Positions 31,992 through 40,941 of a stretch of 64,000 bases of DNA are shown here, in pieces. Each line of letters begins with the position of its first letter. Positions within the stretch are counted from its first letter, which is position 1. The translations under genes and the position numbers were made by a program. Source of the stretch: Rhizobium sp. CCGE531 (GTDB lineage Bacteria; Pseudomonadota; Alphaproteobacteria; Rhizobiales; Rhizobiaceae); contig NZ_CP032685.1 of NCBI RefSeq assembly GCF_003627795.1, forward strand, positions 1,054,001-1,118,000, given 5' to 3'. The notes below the pieces were generated by a model that saw only the letters and a list, made by a program, of their open reading frames with translations, ran no database searches and had not been told where the DNA came from.

Positions 31992-32510
31992 TCAGTCGCC
32001 TCCCAATCCTTCCACGTCGCGCCCAGTCTCCGCCACCGCATCAAGCCGCTGCGCGAATTCGCGACGTAACGTCCGGCGAAGCTGGGCGGCCTTGTGCCGT
32101 CGGATATCGGCCGGCGTCACCGGCACCAGTTCGGGCACGCGGACCGGACGGCCGGCCTCGTCGACGGCGACCATGGTGAAATAACAGGAATTGGTGTGGC
32201 GGCGCTGACCGGACCGAATGTTTTCCGCCTCGACCCGGATGCCGACTTCCATCGAGGTGCGGCCGGTATCGTTGATCGAGGCGCGGAAGGTGACCAATTC
32301 GCCGACCTGGATCGCTTCCTTGAACAAGACCTGATCGACCGATAGCGTGACGGCATATTGCTTGGAATAGCGCGACGCGCAGGAAAAGGCGACGCGATCG
32401 AGCAGATTCAGTAGGGCGCCGCCGTGCACCTTGCCGCTGAAATTCGCCATGTCCGGCGTCATCAGCACGGTCATTTCCAGGCGATGCGGGTCTTGCTCGA
32501 TTGTCGTCAT
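31992..32510 (-). CDS. Acyl-CoA thioesterase (YciA/BACH hotdog type)
   Basis: A 172-aa hotdog thioesterase. MTPDMANFSGKVHGGALLNLLDRVAFSCASRYS contains the substrate-site Asp, and TNSCYFTMVAVDEAGRP is the second strand pair typical of YciA-like enzymes. Acyl specificity is unknown; in this operon it may hydrolyse pathway CoA esters, complementing PaaI and PaaY. It lies 4 bp after paaZ and directly abuts paaY. Confidence 0.9.
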   Translation of the reverse strand: MTTIEQDPHRLEMTVLMTPDMANFSGKVHGGALLNLLDRVAFSCASRYSKQYAVTLSVDQVLFKEAIQVGELVTFRASINDTGRTSMEVGIRVEAENIRSGQRRHTNSCYFTMVAVDEAGRPVRVPELVPVTPADIRRHKAAQLRRTLRREFAQRLDAVAETGRDVEGLGGD

Positions 32511-32514
32511 GCGC

Positions 32515-34572
32515 TCACTCTCTCGTTTTCGCCACCATCGTCAGCACGTCATATTGCGCGACGACGGCATCCAGCTGGTTCGTTACCTTGCAATCCCAAC
32601 GCACCTCGCCATGCTCGGCATTGATGCGGGGATTGATCTCCTTGCAGGTCAACTGCACCTTAAGCGTATCACCCGGATTGACCGGTGTCAGGAAGCGCAG
32701 ATTGTCGACACCGTAATTTGCCAGAACCGGGCCGGGAGCCGGATCGACGAAGAGGCCGGCGGCGAAAGAGACGATGAGATAGCCATGCGCGACACGGCCG
32801 TCAAAGAATGGATTGGCCTTGGCGGCCGCCTCGTCCATATGGGCGTAGAAGGTGTCGCCGGTGAAACTGGCGAAGTGCTCGATATCCTCGAGCGTGACCG
32901 TGCGCGTGACGGTGATGAGCTGATCGCCGATCTTCAGCTCGGCGAGCGATTTGCGGAACGGATGCTCGCTGCTGGTGCGGGTGTCCGCACCATCCATCCA
33001 GCGCCCCGTCACGGCCGAAAGCAGGCGCGGCGTGCCCTGCACGGCGGTGCGCTGCATATAGTGCTTCACGCCGCGAATGCCGCCCAGCTCCTCGCCGCCG
33101 CCGGCGCGGCCGGGGCCGCCATGGACGAGGCCCGGCAAGGGCGAGCCGTGACCGGTGGAGCTCCTGGCGCTGGCGCGATTGCCGATCATCACGCGGCCGT
33201 GGAACGGCGCAAGGCCGAGAACGACGTCCTCGGCGAAACGGGGGTCGTTGGTGAAGACGGAGGCCACGAGGCTACCCTTGCCGCGGCGCGCCAGATCGAC
33301 CGCCTCTTCCGCGGTATCATAGGGCATGACGGTGCTGACCGGGCCGAAGGCTTCGACATCGTGAACGGCCCGCGCCGAGCCCGGCTTGTCGCAATAGAGC
33401 AGAACCGGATTGAGGAAGGCGCCGGCCTTTGCGTCGCCAGACGTGACGCTCGGATTATCGGGATCGCCGCCGACGATCTCCGCATCGGCTGCGAGGTCGC
33501 GGATGCGCGCCCGCACTTCCTCGCGCTGGTCGAGGCTCGCGAGCGGCCCCATGCGAACAGTCTCGTCGGCCGGATTGCCGATCGCCGTCTTGCCGAGGCG
33601 ATCGTTCAAGGCTGATATCAGCGCTTCGCTATAGGCCCGGGGCACGATGACACGGCGGATCGCGGTGCATTTCTGGCCGGCTTTGACGGTCATCTCGCGG
33701 GTGACTTCCTTGACGAAGAGGTCGAATTCCTCCGTGCCGGGTGCTGCATCAAGGCCGAGAACGGCCGCGTTGAGGCTGTCGGCCTCCATGGTGAAGCGCA
33801 CGGAATTCGCAATGATCGCCTTGTGCGTCTTCAGACGCTGGCCGGTCGCCGCCGACCCAGTAAAGGTCACAACATCCTGGCCTTCGACATGGTCGAGGAG
33901 ATCGCCGACCGAGCCGCAGACGAGCTGCAGCGCGCCTTCCGGCAGCAGGCCGGTCTCGATGATGCGGCGAACCATGAGTTCGGTAAGATAAGCCGTCTGG
34001 CTGGCCGGCTTGACGATGGCGGGAACGCCGGCGAGCAAGGTCGGCGCGACCTTTTCCAGCATGCCCCAGCAGGGGAAGTTGAAGGCGTTGATATGGATGG
34101 CGACTCCCTGGAGCGGGCTTAGGATATGTTGCGCGGAAAAACTCCGATCCTTGGAGAGTTGCTCCACATCGCCATCGAGCAGCACGCGCGCATTCGGCAG
34201 CTCGCGCCGGCCCTTGGAAGCATAGGAAAGCAGGGTTCCGATGCCGCCTTCGATATCGACCCAGCTATCCGCCCGCGTGGCACCCGTTGCCGTCGAGAGC
34301 GCGTAGAATTCTTCCTTCCTATCGAGCAGGGCCTGCCCGAGCGCCTTCAGCATCGCGGCGCGCTCATGGAAGGACATCCGTCGCAGCGCCGGACCGCCCT
34401 TGTCGCGGCCATGCGCCAATGTCTGCTTGAAATCGATGCCCGAGGAGTCGATTGACGCGACAGGCGCGCCGGTCGACGCGTCGAGCAACGGTACGCCTTC
34501 CCTGGCGCCGGCGACCCAGGTGCCCCCGACATAGCTTTCAAGCCGGCGCGGCTGCTTTGCCATGATGTTCAT
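32515..34572 (-). CDS. paaZ: PaaZ, oxepin-CoA hydrolase / semialdehyde dehydrogenase
   Basis: A 685-aa bifunctional enzyme. Residues 1-530 are an aldehyde dehydrogenase (cofactor site FTGSAATGQRL; Glu in MEADSLNAAVLG; catalytic Cys in VKAGQKCTAIRR). Residues 545-685 are a MaoC-like hotdog hydratase (FFDGRVAHGYLIVSFAAGL). It opens the oxepin ring and oxidises the resulting aldehyde, giving 3-oxo-5,6-dehydrosuberyl-CoA. AAAGGATGACGAA lies before the ATG. It follows the PaaA/C-like gene by 12 bp. Confidence 0.96.
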   Translation of the reverse strand: MNIMAKQPRRLESYVGGTWVAGAREGVPLLDASTGAPVASIDSSGIDFKQTLAHGRDKGGPALRRMSFHERAAMLKALGQALLDRKEEFYALSTATGATRADSWVDIEGGIGTLLSYASKGRRELPNARVLLDGDVEQLSKDRSFSAQHILSPLQGVAIHINAFNFPCWGMLEKVAPTLLAGVPAIVKPASQTAYLTELMVRRIIETGLLPEGALQLVCGSVGDLLDHVEGQDVVTFTGSAATGQRLKTHKAIIANSVRFTMEADSLNAAVLGLDAAPGTEEFDLFVKEVTREMTVKAGQKCTAIRRVIVPRAYSEALISALNDRLGKTAIGNPADETVRMGPLASLDQREEVRARIRDLAADAEIVGGDPDNPSVTSGDAKAGAFLNPVLLYCDKPGSARAVHDVEAFGPVSTVMPYDTAEEAVDLARRGKGSLVASVFTNDPRFAEDVVLGLAPFHGRVMIGNRASARSSTGHGSPLPGLVHGGPGRAGGGEELGGIRGVKHYMQRTAVQGTPRLLSAVTGRWMDGADTRTSSEHPFRKSLAELKIGDQLITVTRTVTLEDIEHFASFTGDTFYAHMDEAAAKANPFFDGRVAHGYLIVSFAAGLFVDPAPGPVLANYGVDNLRFLTPVNPGDTLKVQLTCKEINPRINAEHGEVRWDCKVTNQLDAVVAQYDVLTMVAKTRE

Positions 34573-34584
34573 TTCGTCATCCTT

Positions 34585-35340
34585 TCAAGTCAGACTGAGC
34601 GCAGACAGCTGCGCATCGACCTCGGCCTGCCATTCGGCAAGCAATGTCTCGTTGGGCGTGTGGCGCAGGCCAAAGCGCGACAATGTCTCGAAGCGGGTCG
34701 AACCGGCATGGCCGAAGCTCGCAGCAACGCGGGGGTACCAGTAAGCGACCGAAGCCCTCGCCTTCGCCCGCCCTTCGTCATCGGCGATGATGTGGGCAAG
34801 ACCGGCCGCGCCGAGCTCCGCATGGCGCTTTTCGCGCGGCAGGATGGCGCGGAAGACTTCGGCGAGCGGCTGATAGGAGACGCGCACCTGTTCCTCCAGC
34901 TGTACGACGCTGGCAGCGCCCATCAAAACATTCATGACGACTGCGTCCACCCAGCCTTCAAGGGGATAGTGGAACACGGAGAGCCGCATGTCGCCGCCCT
35001 GCCTGGCGGCGCCGATATCGGCATCGCGGGAAAGCCGCACCGCCCAGGGATGATGGACGGCATAGCGGCCGCCGTCGACGCCGAAAGTCTCCATGATCCT
35101 CAGGACCTGGCCGGCATGGTCGGCCTTTTCCAGCACGATGCGCGCGGCGGAAATGCGCTCTTGAATCCCAGGCGCATCATTGATGATATCGGCAAAGCCG
35201 GCGGAACCGGCCAGTTCGCTATCGACGAAGCTCGCCATCAATCGCAGCAATTCGCCGCGATAGCGGGGAGGCACGTTGTCGGGTGAGGACAGCATACCGC
35301 CCTCCTCCAGATATTGCTCGATCGGCATTGTCTCGGACAT
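34585..35340 (-). CDS. Extra PaaA/PaaC-family ferritin-like protein
   Basis: A 251-aa member of the PaaA/PaaC (phenylacetic acid catabolic) ferritin-like family, additional to paaA and paaC. The four-helix pattern is visible. One metal helix reads LPREKRHAELG, with ExxH intact. The other reads VLEKADHAGQ, where the residue three before His is Lys rather than Glu, so one iron ligand may be lost. It could be a structural partner of the epoxidase or a separate oxidase. It lies between paaE (24 bp) and paaZ (12 bp) in one operon. Confidence 0.8.
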   Translation of the reverse strand: MSETMPIEQYLEEGGMLSSPDNVPPRYRGELLRLMASFVDSELAGSAGFADIINDAPGIQERISAARIVLEKADHAGQVLRIMETFGVDGGRYAVHHPWAVRLSRDADIGAARQGGDMRLSVFHYPLEGWVDAVVMNVLMGAASVVQLEEQVRVSYQPLAEVFRAILPREKRHAELGAAGLAHIIADDEGRAKARASVAYWYPRVAASFGHAGSTRFETLSRFGLRHTPNETLLAEWQAEVDAQLSALSLT

Positions 35341-35364
35341 CTCGTTCCTCCCTTCGACGCGGCT

Positions 35365-36441
35365 CTATTGATCGTAGCTGACGACGATGCGGTCGGTGAG
35401 CGGGTGGCACTGACAGGTCAGCACATAGCCCTGGCGCACCTCGTAATCCTCGAGCGCGTGATTGACCTCCATCTCGACCTCCCCTTCCAAAACCTTGGCG
35501 CGGCAGGTGGAGCAAACGCCGGCCTTGCAGGCGTAGGGCACGTCCATCGCGTTTTCGAGCGCCGCGTCGAGCAGGCACTGGCCGTGCTTGGGAAACTTGA
35601 AGACACGCGTTGCGCCATCGAGCGTGACGGTCGCCTCGCAGCTCGCTTCATGATCGGCGGTGGCTGTGCTTTCCACCTTGCGGCGGGCGCGGCCGGGCTG
35701 CGAGGAGGCGAAGAGCTCGAACTTGATCTGGTCGTCGCGCATGCCGTGCTCGCGCAGCGCCGCGGCGATCGCCAGCATCATCGGCTCAGGGCCGCAGATA
35801 AAGGCGGTGGCGACCGATTTCACATCGATCCAGCTCTTGAACAACGCCTTGCATTTTTCCGCGTCGATCCGCCCCGTAAAAAGATCGATCTCCTGCGCCT
35901 CGCTTTCGAGAATGTGCAATATCGACAGGCGGCCGAGATAGAGGTTCTTCAGATCGTCCAGTTCCTCGCGGAACATGATCGAGCTGACCTGCCTGTTGGC
36001 ATAAACCAGCGTGAAGACGGAGCGCGGCTCGCGGGCAAGCACGGTCTTGATGATCGAGAGAACCGGCGTGATGCCGCTGCCGCCAGCAAAGCCGAGGTAG
36101 TGCTTCGACACTTCCGGCTCCAGCGCGGTGAAGAAGGCGCCCATCGGCGGCATGGCTTCCAGCGTGTCTCCGGCTTTCAGGTTTTCATTGATCCAGGTCG
36201 AGAAGCAGCCGCCATCCACGCGTTTGATGCCGACCTTCAGCACGCCTTCGTCCTTGCCGGCGCAGATCGAATAGGAGCGGCGCAGCTCCTCGTCCTCGAA
36301 CTGGCGGCGGAAGGTGAGATATTGGCCCTGCGTGAAATCGAAGACAGCCCGATCTTCTTCGGATGGCGCAAGCGTGACGACGACTGCATCGCGCGTCTCG
36401 CGGCGCACATCGGTGACGGTCAACGGATGGAAACGTGCCAT
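35365..36441 (-). CDS. paaE: PaaE, epoxidase NAD(P)H reductase
   Basis: A 358-aa flavin/Fe-S reductase feeding electrons to the PaaABC epoxidase. FAD domain (about 1-105; RRSYSICAGKDEG), NAD(P) domain (GFAGGSGITPVLSIIKTVL), and a C-terminal plant-type 2Fe-2S ferredoxin (CKAGVCSTCRAKV...CQC). The ATG at 36441 gives the usual family length; the longer frame to 36720 overlaps paaD. Fifth gene of the leftward operon. Confidence 0.95.
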   Translation of the reverse strand: MARFHPLTVTDVRRETRDAVVVTLAPSEEDRAVFDFTQGQYLTFRRQFEDEELRRSYSICAGKDEGVLKVGIKRVDGGCFSTWINENLKAGDTLEAMPPMGAFFTALEPEVSKHYLGFAGGSGITPVLSIIKTVLAREPRSVFTLVYANRQVSSIMFREELDDLKNLYLGRLSILHILESEAQEIDLFTGRIDAEKCKALFKSWIDVKSVATAFICGPEPMMLAIAAALREHGMRDDQIKFELFASSQPGRARRKVESTATADHEASCEATVTLDGATRVFKFPKHGQCLLDAALENAMDVPYACKAGVCSTCRAKVLEGEVEMEVNHALEDYEVRQGYVLTCQCHPLTDRIVVSYDQ

Positions 36442-36467
36442 GGATGCGGGGCCTCGTCCTTTTAGGG

Positions 36468-36992
36468 TCAAATGCACTTGAAGTAATCGAACGGCTCGAG
36501 ACAGTCGGTGCAACGATAGCTCGCCTTGCAGGGCGTTGAGCCGAACTGGCTGATCTTTTCCGTAGCTGTCGATCCGCAGCGCGGACAGGCGATGGTGAGG
36601 TTGGAGCGGCCGGCAAGCCGGTCGATGCGCTTCATCAAAACGCCATCGGCGGCCGTGCCATCGATCGGCGGGGCAATGCCGTAGGCGCGCAGCTTCTCTC
36701 GGCCCTCGGCACTGATCCAATCCGTCGTCCAGGCGGGTGACAACCGGCGCTCGAGGCGCACCCGGTCGAGGCCCTTCTCGGCCAGCACCCGCTCGATATC
36801 GAGATTGATCACCGTCGTGGCGGGACAGCCCGAATAGGTCGGCGTCACCGTGACAACAAGCGTATCGTCCTGCCAGCCGACGTCGCGGATGATGCCGAGA
36901 TCGATGAGCGAAATCACCGGAATTTCCGGGTCCGGCACCTCCGACAGCCAGTGCCAGACGTCATCGACGGAAGGATGGAGTGCGGTCGCCAT
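36468..36992 (-). CDS. paaD: PaaD, MIP18-family assembly factor
   Basis: A 174-aa protein needed for PaaABCE activity, probably in Fe-S or di-iron maturation. The N-terminal MIP18/DUF59 domain reads VPDPEIPVISLIDLGIIRDV with the conserved Cys in TYSGCPA. The C-terminal zinc-ribbon-like tail has paired Cys (CPRCGS...CKASYRCTDC..). It sits between paaC (9-bp gap) and paaE. Confidence 0.94.
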   Translation of the reverse strand: MATALHPSVDDVWHWLSEVPDPEIPVISLIDLGIIRDVGWQDDTLVVTVTPTYSGCPATTVINLDIERVLAEKGLDRVRLERRLSPAWTTDWISAEGREKLRAYGIAPPIDGTAADGVLMKRIDRLAGRSNLTIACPRCGSTATEKISQFGSTPCKASYRCTDCLEPFDYFKCI

Positions 36993-37001
36993 CCCCGCCT
37001 C

Positions 37002-37784
37002 CTACCAGGTCGCGCCCGGATAGGCGCGCTGCAGGAATTGCATCTCGGTAAGGATATAGCCGAGATGCTCGGTGTGGACGCCGCGCCGGCCGCCTTTGTG
37101 CATGTAGCCGTCGGCGGGCTTCTTCAACGTGCCTTCGGTCAGCGCCTCGGCGACGATCTCGTCCCACCCGGCCTTGAGGCTCTGCGGTGCCGGAATGATG
37201 CCGGCCTCCACCAATTCGGCGTCCAGCGCATCGCTCATGAACATCTCGCCGGTGAAGGGCCAGAGATCGTCAAGCGCGTCCTGCATGCGGCGATGGCTTT
37301 CGGCCGTGCCGTCGCCAAGGCGGATGACCAGATCGCGGCTGCGATCGAGGTGATAGGAGACTTCCTTGAAGGCCTTTTCAGCAATCTCGGCGACGCGTCG
37401 GTCGGTCGAGCCTTTCAATGCCTTGAGCAGCAAATAATGCCAGGCGTCATGGAGGAATTGCCGCATCAGCGTCTTGCCGAAATCGCCGTTGGGGCGCTCG
37501 ACGAGCAATATATTGCGGAATTCGAAACCATCGCGCAGATAGGCAAGATCGTCGGCCGAGCGGCCCTTGCCTTCCACCTCGCCCGCTAGACCAAGCCAGA
37601 GCTGCGCCTGGCCGATGAGGTCGAGCGCGGTGTTGGCGAGCGCAATATCCTCCTCCAGCGCCGGCCCGCGGCCGCACCATTCGGAAACGCGATGGCCGAG
37701 GATCAGCGTGTTATCGCCGATGCGAACCAAGAATTCGAAGAGAACGGCCCGGTCGACCGCCGGCTCAAGGGCAGCGGTCGCCAT
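37002..37784 (-). CDS. paaC: PaaC, epoxidase structural subunit
   Basis: A 260-aa ferritin-like subunit without a full metal site that pairs with PaaA in the phenylacetyl-CoA 1,2-epoxidase core. Recognisable by FLVRIGDNTLILGHRVSEWCGRGPALEEDIALANTALDLIGQAQ and the end LGYILTEMQFLQRAYPGATW. ATG at 37784 shares one base with the paaB stop (TGATG); a GTG at 37787 is an alternative. Confidence 0.94.
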   Translation of the reverse strand: MATAALEPAVDRAVLFEFLVRIGDNTLILGHRVSEWCGRGPALEEDIALANTALDLIGQAQLWLGLAGEVEGKGRSADDLAYLRDGFEFRNILLVERPNGDFGKTLMRQFLHDAWHYLLLKALKGSTDRRVAEIAEKAFKEVSYHLDRSRDLVIRLGDGTAESHRRMQDALDDLWPFTGEMFMSDALDAELVEAGIIPAPQSLKAGWDEIVAEALTEGTLKKPADGYMHKGGRRGVHTEHLGYILTEMQFLQRAYPGATW

Positions 37785-38068
37785 CACATATGCCCCACTT
37801 CATCCGGAATGTCGAAGAAGGTCGGATGACGATAGACCTTCGAATTGGAGGGGTCGAAGAGCGGACCCTTCTCCGAAGGCGCGCTGGCGGTGATCTCGGA
37901 AGACCGCACCACCCAGATGCTGACGCCCTCGTTGCGGCGGGTATAGACATCGCGTGCATTGTTAACAGCCATCTCGGCATCAGGCGCATGCAGGCTGCCG
38001 ACATGACGATGGTTAAGGCCGTGCTGACCACGGATGAAGACTTCCCAAAGCGGCCATTCACTGGACAT
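37784..38068 (-). CDS. paaB: PaaB, epoxidase accessory subunit
   Basis: A 94-aa protein, the small subunit that bridges PaaAC heterodimers. It begins MSSEWPLWEVFIRGQHGLNHRHVGSLHAPDAEMAVNNARDVYTRR, the family's standard start, and includes IWVVRSSEI. AGGGAGTGAGAAAC marks the ATG. It lies 29 bp after paaA and overlaps paaC. Confidence 0.95.
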   Translation of the reverse strand: MSSEWPLWEVFIRGQHGLNHRHVGSLHAPDAEMAVNNARDVYTRRNEGVSIWVVRSSEITASAPSEKGPLFDPSNSKVYRHPTFFDIPDEVGHM

Positions 38069-38097
38069 GTTTCTCACTCCCTGAACTTTCGGGCCTT

Positions 38098-39102
38098 CTA
38101 TTCGGCGGCAGCCTTTGCGGCGGCGTGGCGCTCGGCCGCTTTCTCGGCATGCGCCGTCAGGCCGTCGCGGAACCACGCACCGTCATCCCAGGCCTGCCTG
38201 CGGGCGTTGAGACGCTCTGCATTGCAGGGGCCGTTGCCGGCGATCACGTTGAAGAACTCTTTCCAATCCGGCTCGCCGAAATCGTAGCCGCCCTTTTCCT
38301 CGTTCCATTTGAGGTCGGGATCGGGGACGGTCAGACCGAGATACTCGGCCTGCGGCACGGTCTGGTCGACGAATTTCTGCCGCAGCTCGTCGTTGGAATT
38401 CTGCTTGATCTTCCAGGCCATCGACTGGGCAGAATGGACGGAGGCATCGTCAGAGGGGCCGAACATCATCAACGACGGCCACCACCAGCGGTTCAAAGCA
38501 TCCTGCACCATGGCCTTCTGCGCCGGCGTGCCTTTCACCATCTTCATCAGGATGTCGAAGCCCTGGCGCTGATGAAAGCTTTCTTCCTTGCAGATGCGGA
38601 CCATGGCCCGGGAATAGGGACCGTAGGAACAGCGCTGCAGGGGCACCTGGTTCATGATCGCCGCGCCATCGACCAGCCAGCCGATGGCGCCGATATCGGC
38701 CCAGGTCAGTGTCGGATAGTTGAAGATCGAGGAATATTTGGCCTTGCCGGAATGCAGCTGCTCATACATCTCGTCGCGGCTGATGCCGAGCGTCTCGGCG
38801 GCACAATAGAGATAGAGGCCGTGGCCGGCTTCGTCCTGCACCTTGGCAAGCAGGATCGCCTTGCGCTCCAGCGTCGGTGCGCGCGTGATCCAGTTGCCCT
38901 CCGGCAGCTGGCCGACGATTTCGGAATGGGCGTGCTGGCTGATCTGGCGGATCAAGGTCTTGCGATAGCCTTCCGGCATCCACTCCTTCGGCTCGATCTT
39001 CTGGCTCGCATCGACGCGCTCCTGAAAGGCGCGCTCCTGGGGGTCCATCTCGTCGAGGGAACGGATGCGCGCGCCATCGGTTTTCACCATCTGTGCATAC
39101 AT
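38098..39102 (-). CDS. paaA: PaaA, epoxidase catalytic subunit
   Basis: A 334-aa di-iron oxygenase subunit that epoxidises the ring of phenylacetyl-CoA. Iron-binding motifs are [16 protein letters not shown] and [12 protein letters not shown], both ExxH intact. The opening [26 protein letters not shown] is typical. The C-terminus ends in an Ala/Glu-rich tail. First gene of the nine-gene leftward operon; palindrome 3 and a long inverted repeat lie upstream. Confidence 0.97.
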   Translation of the reverse strand: MYAQMVKTDGARIRSLDEMDPQERAFQERVDASQKIEPKEWMPEGYRKTLIRQISQHAHSEIVGQLPEGNWITRAPTLERKAILLAKVQDEAGHGLYLYCAAETLGISRDEMYEQLHSGKAKYSSIFNYPTLTWADIGAIGWLVDGAAIMNQVPLQRCSYGPYSRAMVRICKEESFHQRQGFDILMKMVKGTPAQKAMVQDALNRWWWPSLMMFGPSDDASVHSAQSMAWKIKQNSNDELRQKFVDQTVPQAEYLGLTVPDPDLKWNEEKGGYDFGEPDWKEFFNVIAGNGPCNAERLNARRQAWDDGAWFRDGLTAHAEKAAERHAAAKAAAE

Positions 39103-39228
39103 TGATCTTCCTCCGCCCTAGCGCGCCCGGCGCGCTCACCTCAGCCAAGCCGAGGCTTCACGGCATCGCCAGTATAGGCCTGTTTCACGCTCTCCTCCAC
39201 GAAACATCGATCCGACGGTAAGCGCAAT

Positions 39229-39246
39229 TAACCGACCGATCGGTCA
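39229..39246. promoter_or_regulatory. TetR-type palindrome 3, before paaA
   Basis: TAACCGACCGATCGGTCA, 7 of 9 pairs complementary, same family as sites 1 and 2. It lies about 130 bp upstream of paaA. Confidence 0.62.
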
Positions 39247-39257
39247 TTGTATTAGCA

Positions 39258-39304
39258 TGTGATATGTCACAGTACAAATAAATTTTTCGAGTTTTCTGTG
39301 ACAT
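39258..39304. promoter_or_regulatory. Long-spaced inverted repeat upstream of paaA
   Basis: ATGTCACAG (39264-39272) and CTGTGACAT (39296-39304) are perfect 9-bp inverted arms with a 23-bp AT-rich spacer, centres 32 bp apart. The left arm also forms its own small dyad, TGTGATATGTCACA (39258-39271). Candidate PaaX operator. Confidence 0.5.
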
Positions 39305-39367
39305 TCAATATCATGAAAGCACGCTGCGAGGCGGCAACTTCGCTATGTCACTGAGCGGATTGATCTT

Positions 39368-40276
39368 TCAGCGGGACTTGAGGTGATCGAGCCGATTTTG
39401 GCTTGCGGGCGTCGTCTCTCGAAGCTTGCCTGACCCGTTCACGAAACGGCGACCGACATGGCCGTCAGCCTTTCTTGACAGGCGCAAATAAAGGTCGGCA
39501 AACAGCCGCCGCGCCTCCTCGCCCGGCCAATCGGCCGGGAGGGCGGACTTGGGAAGATGCGGCTCGCGCAGCATGATCAGGCGGTATTGATGGACAAGAA
39601 GCAGCCGCGCGATCAGGCAATCGAACGGTGCCAGAGCCGCACAATCGCCGACGCGCTGCGAAAACGCGCCGAAGCGGACTACGAATTCATGATAGGCTTC
39701 CGCGAAGCGTGGCAGGTTCCAAGCCTCTTCCGCAAGCTCCTTCAAAGCGCCATTCTCGGTCGCAAGCTCGGCGTTGAAGATAACGACGCGACCCGGCAGG
39801 GGTGGTGCGGGGTGCGTTCCCATCGCAAGACGGGGGCTGAGCCTGGCAAAGCCGTCCCGCTCGAGACCCTGCATGATCTCCTCCGGAGCGGGGCCATTGA
39901 TCAGGACGAATTGCCACCGGACGGCAGGCTCAGGCCCATAGAAGAGACTGGCGGCTTCGGTGAACTCTGCTTGAGCGGCATCCGTCAGCCTATAGTAGCT
40001 GCGGCGTCCTTCCCGCTCCCCGGCGAGCTGGCCGGCCGTAACCAGTCGCGACACGGCGGTTCGCACCAGCGTCTCGGTGATGCCGACGCTCTTGCATGTC
40101 TCGATAAGGTTGCCGATCCACACGACCCCGCCCCGCGGCTCGACGACGTCGCCGTAAATCGTGACGATGAAACTCGCCGCCTTGATGGGCAGATCGACGA
40201 GAAGCGCCGCGACCGCTTCGTTCAAATCATCGCCGAGTTTGACGTTATCAACCGACAATCCAACCCTGCTCCGCAT
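39368..40276 (-). CDS. paaX: PaaX family phenylacetyl-CoA-responsive regulator
   Basis: A 302-aa PaaX-type regulator. The N-terminal winged HTH has WIGNLIETCKSVGITETLVRTAVSRLVTAGQLAGEREGRRSYYRLT. The C-terminal domain holds the PaaX motif region around VLINGPAPEEIMQGLERDGFARLSPRLAMG. PaaX represses paa genes until phenylacetyl-CoA binds. ATG at 40276 is preferred; a TTG lies two codons earlier. It is transcribed in the same direction as the paaA operon, 266 bp upstream. Confidence 0.9.
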   Translation of the reverse strand: MRSRVGLSVDNVKLGDDLNEAVAALLVDLPIKAASFIVTIYGDVVEPRGGVVWIGNLIETCKSVGITETLVRTAVSRLVTAGQLAGEREGRRSYYRLTDAAQAEFTEAASLFYGPEPAVRWQFVLINGPAPEEIMQGLERDGFARLSPRLAMGTHPAPPLPGRVVIFNAELATENGALKELAEEAWNLPRFAEAYHEFVVRFGAFSQRVGDCAALAPFDCLIARLLLVHQYRLIMLREPHLPKSALPADWPGEEARRLFADLYLRLSRKADGHVGRRFVNGSGKLRETTPASQNRLDHLKSR

Positions 40277-40343
40277 CTGCAATCGTGAAAGTCTATTAGC
40301 GTGAGATGCTCACCATGTTCAAGGCGAGCGCAGCCAGAGGCTT

Positions 40344-40823
40344 CTATCGTGTGACATTCGTCGGCAGCGCGGTGGTGTATTTGACGCATTTCAGCGAGAA
40401 GTGCGACGACGAACTCAATACGGCCTCATGGGTCAGGATTCCCCGCATCAAAAGCCCTTCATATTCCCGGACATCGGCAACGACTGCGCGGATGAGATAA
40501 TCCCACTCCCCCGACATGGAATAGCATTCGAGCACTTCGCGATAGCTTGCGATGAATTGCTCGAAATCACGGCGTGTCGCGGGATCATGGGTCTTCATCT
40601 TGACCTGGCAAAAGACGTTGAGACCCTTGCCGATCTTGTCGGGATCGACGAGGCGGACTGTCCTGCCGAGCACGCCGGCGCTCTCCAGCGCCTTTATTCT
40701 TCGCCAGCAGGAGGCGGGCGACGCGCCGACCTTCTCGGCCAGCGCCGCCTGGCTGATATCGCCCTCTTCCTGCAGCACACGAAGGATCGCCCTGTCGACG
40801 TGATCGAGGTTGAAATCTTCCAT
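40344..40823 (-). CDS. Lrp/AsnC family regulator
   Basis: A 159-aa Lrp/AsnC regulator: HTH in LDHVDRAILRVLQEEGDISQAALAEKVGASPASCWRRIKALESAGVL, and a RAM ligand domain (about 70-150; VECYSMSGEWDYLIRAVVADVREYEGLL). Members sense amino acids. It is divergent from the E1/E2/aminotransferase operon with a shared 118-bp AT-rich region, and so is likely its activator, with an aromatic or branched amino acid as effector. Confidence 0.92.
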   Translation of the reverse strand: MEDFNLDHVDRAILRVLQEEGDISQAALAEKVGASPASCWRRIKALESAGVLGRTVRLVDPDKIGKGLNVFCQVKMKTHDPATRRDFEQFIASYREVLECYSMSGEWDYLIRAVVADVREYEGLLMRGILTHEAVLSSSSHFSLKCVKYTTALPTNVTR

Positions 40824-40941
40824 TCAAAAATCCGTCATTTCTGAATTAAAACTATCAAATACTAGGTCAATTCCTATGAGATTGAAAGGAATAACGCGGC
40901 CGCTTGAATTAGAATCATGCGACCGGATGCAGGAGGAGCAA

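Noticed and set aside
39258..39271. TGTGATATGTCACA as a CRP site
   Set aside because: Arms match TGTGA/TCACA, but the spacer is 4 rather than 6 bp. Treated as part of the longer inverted repeat.
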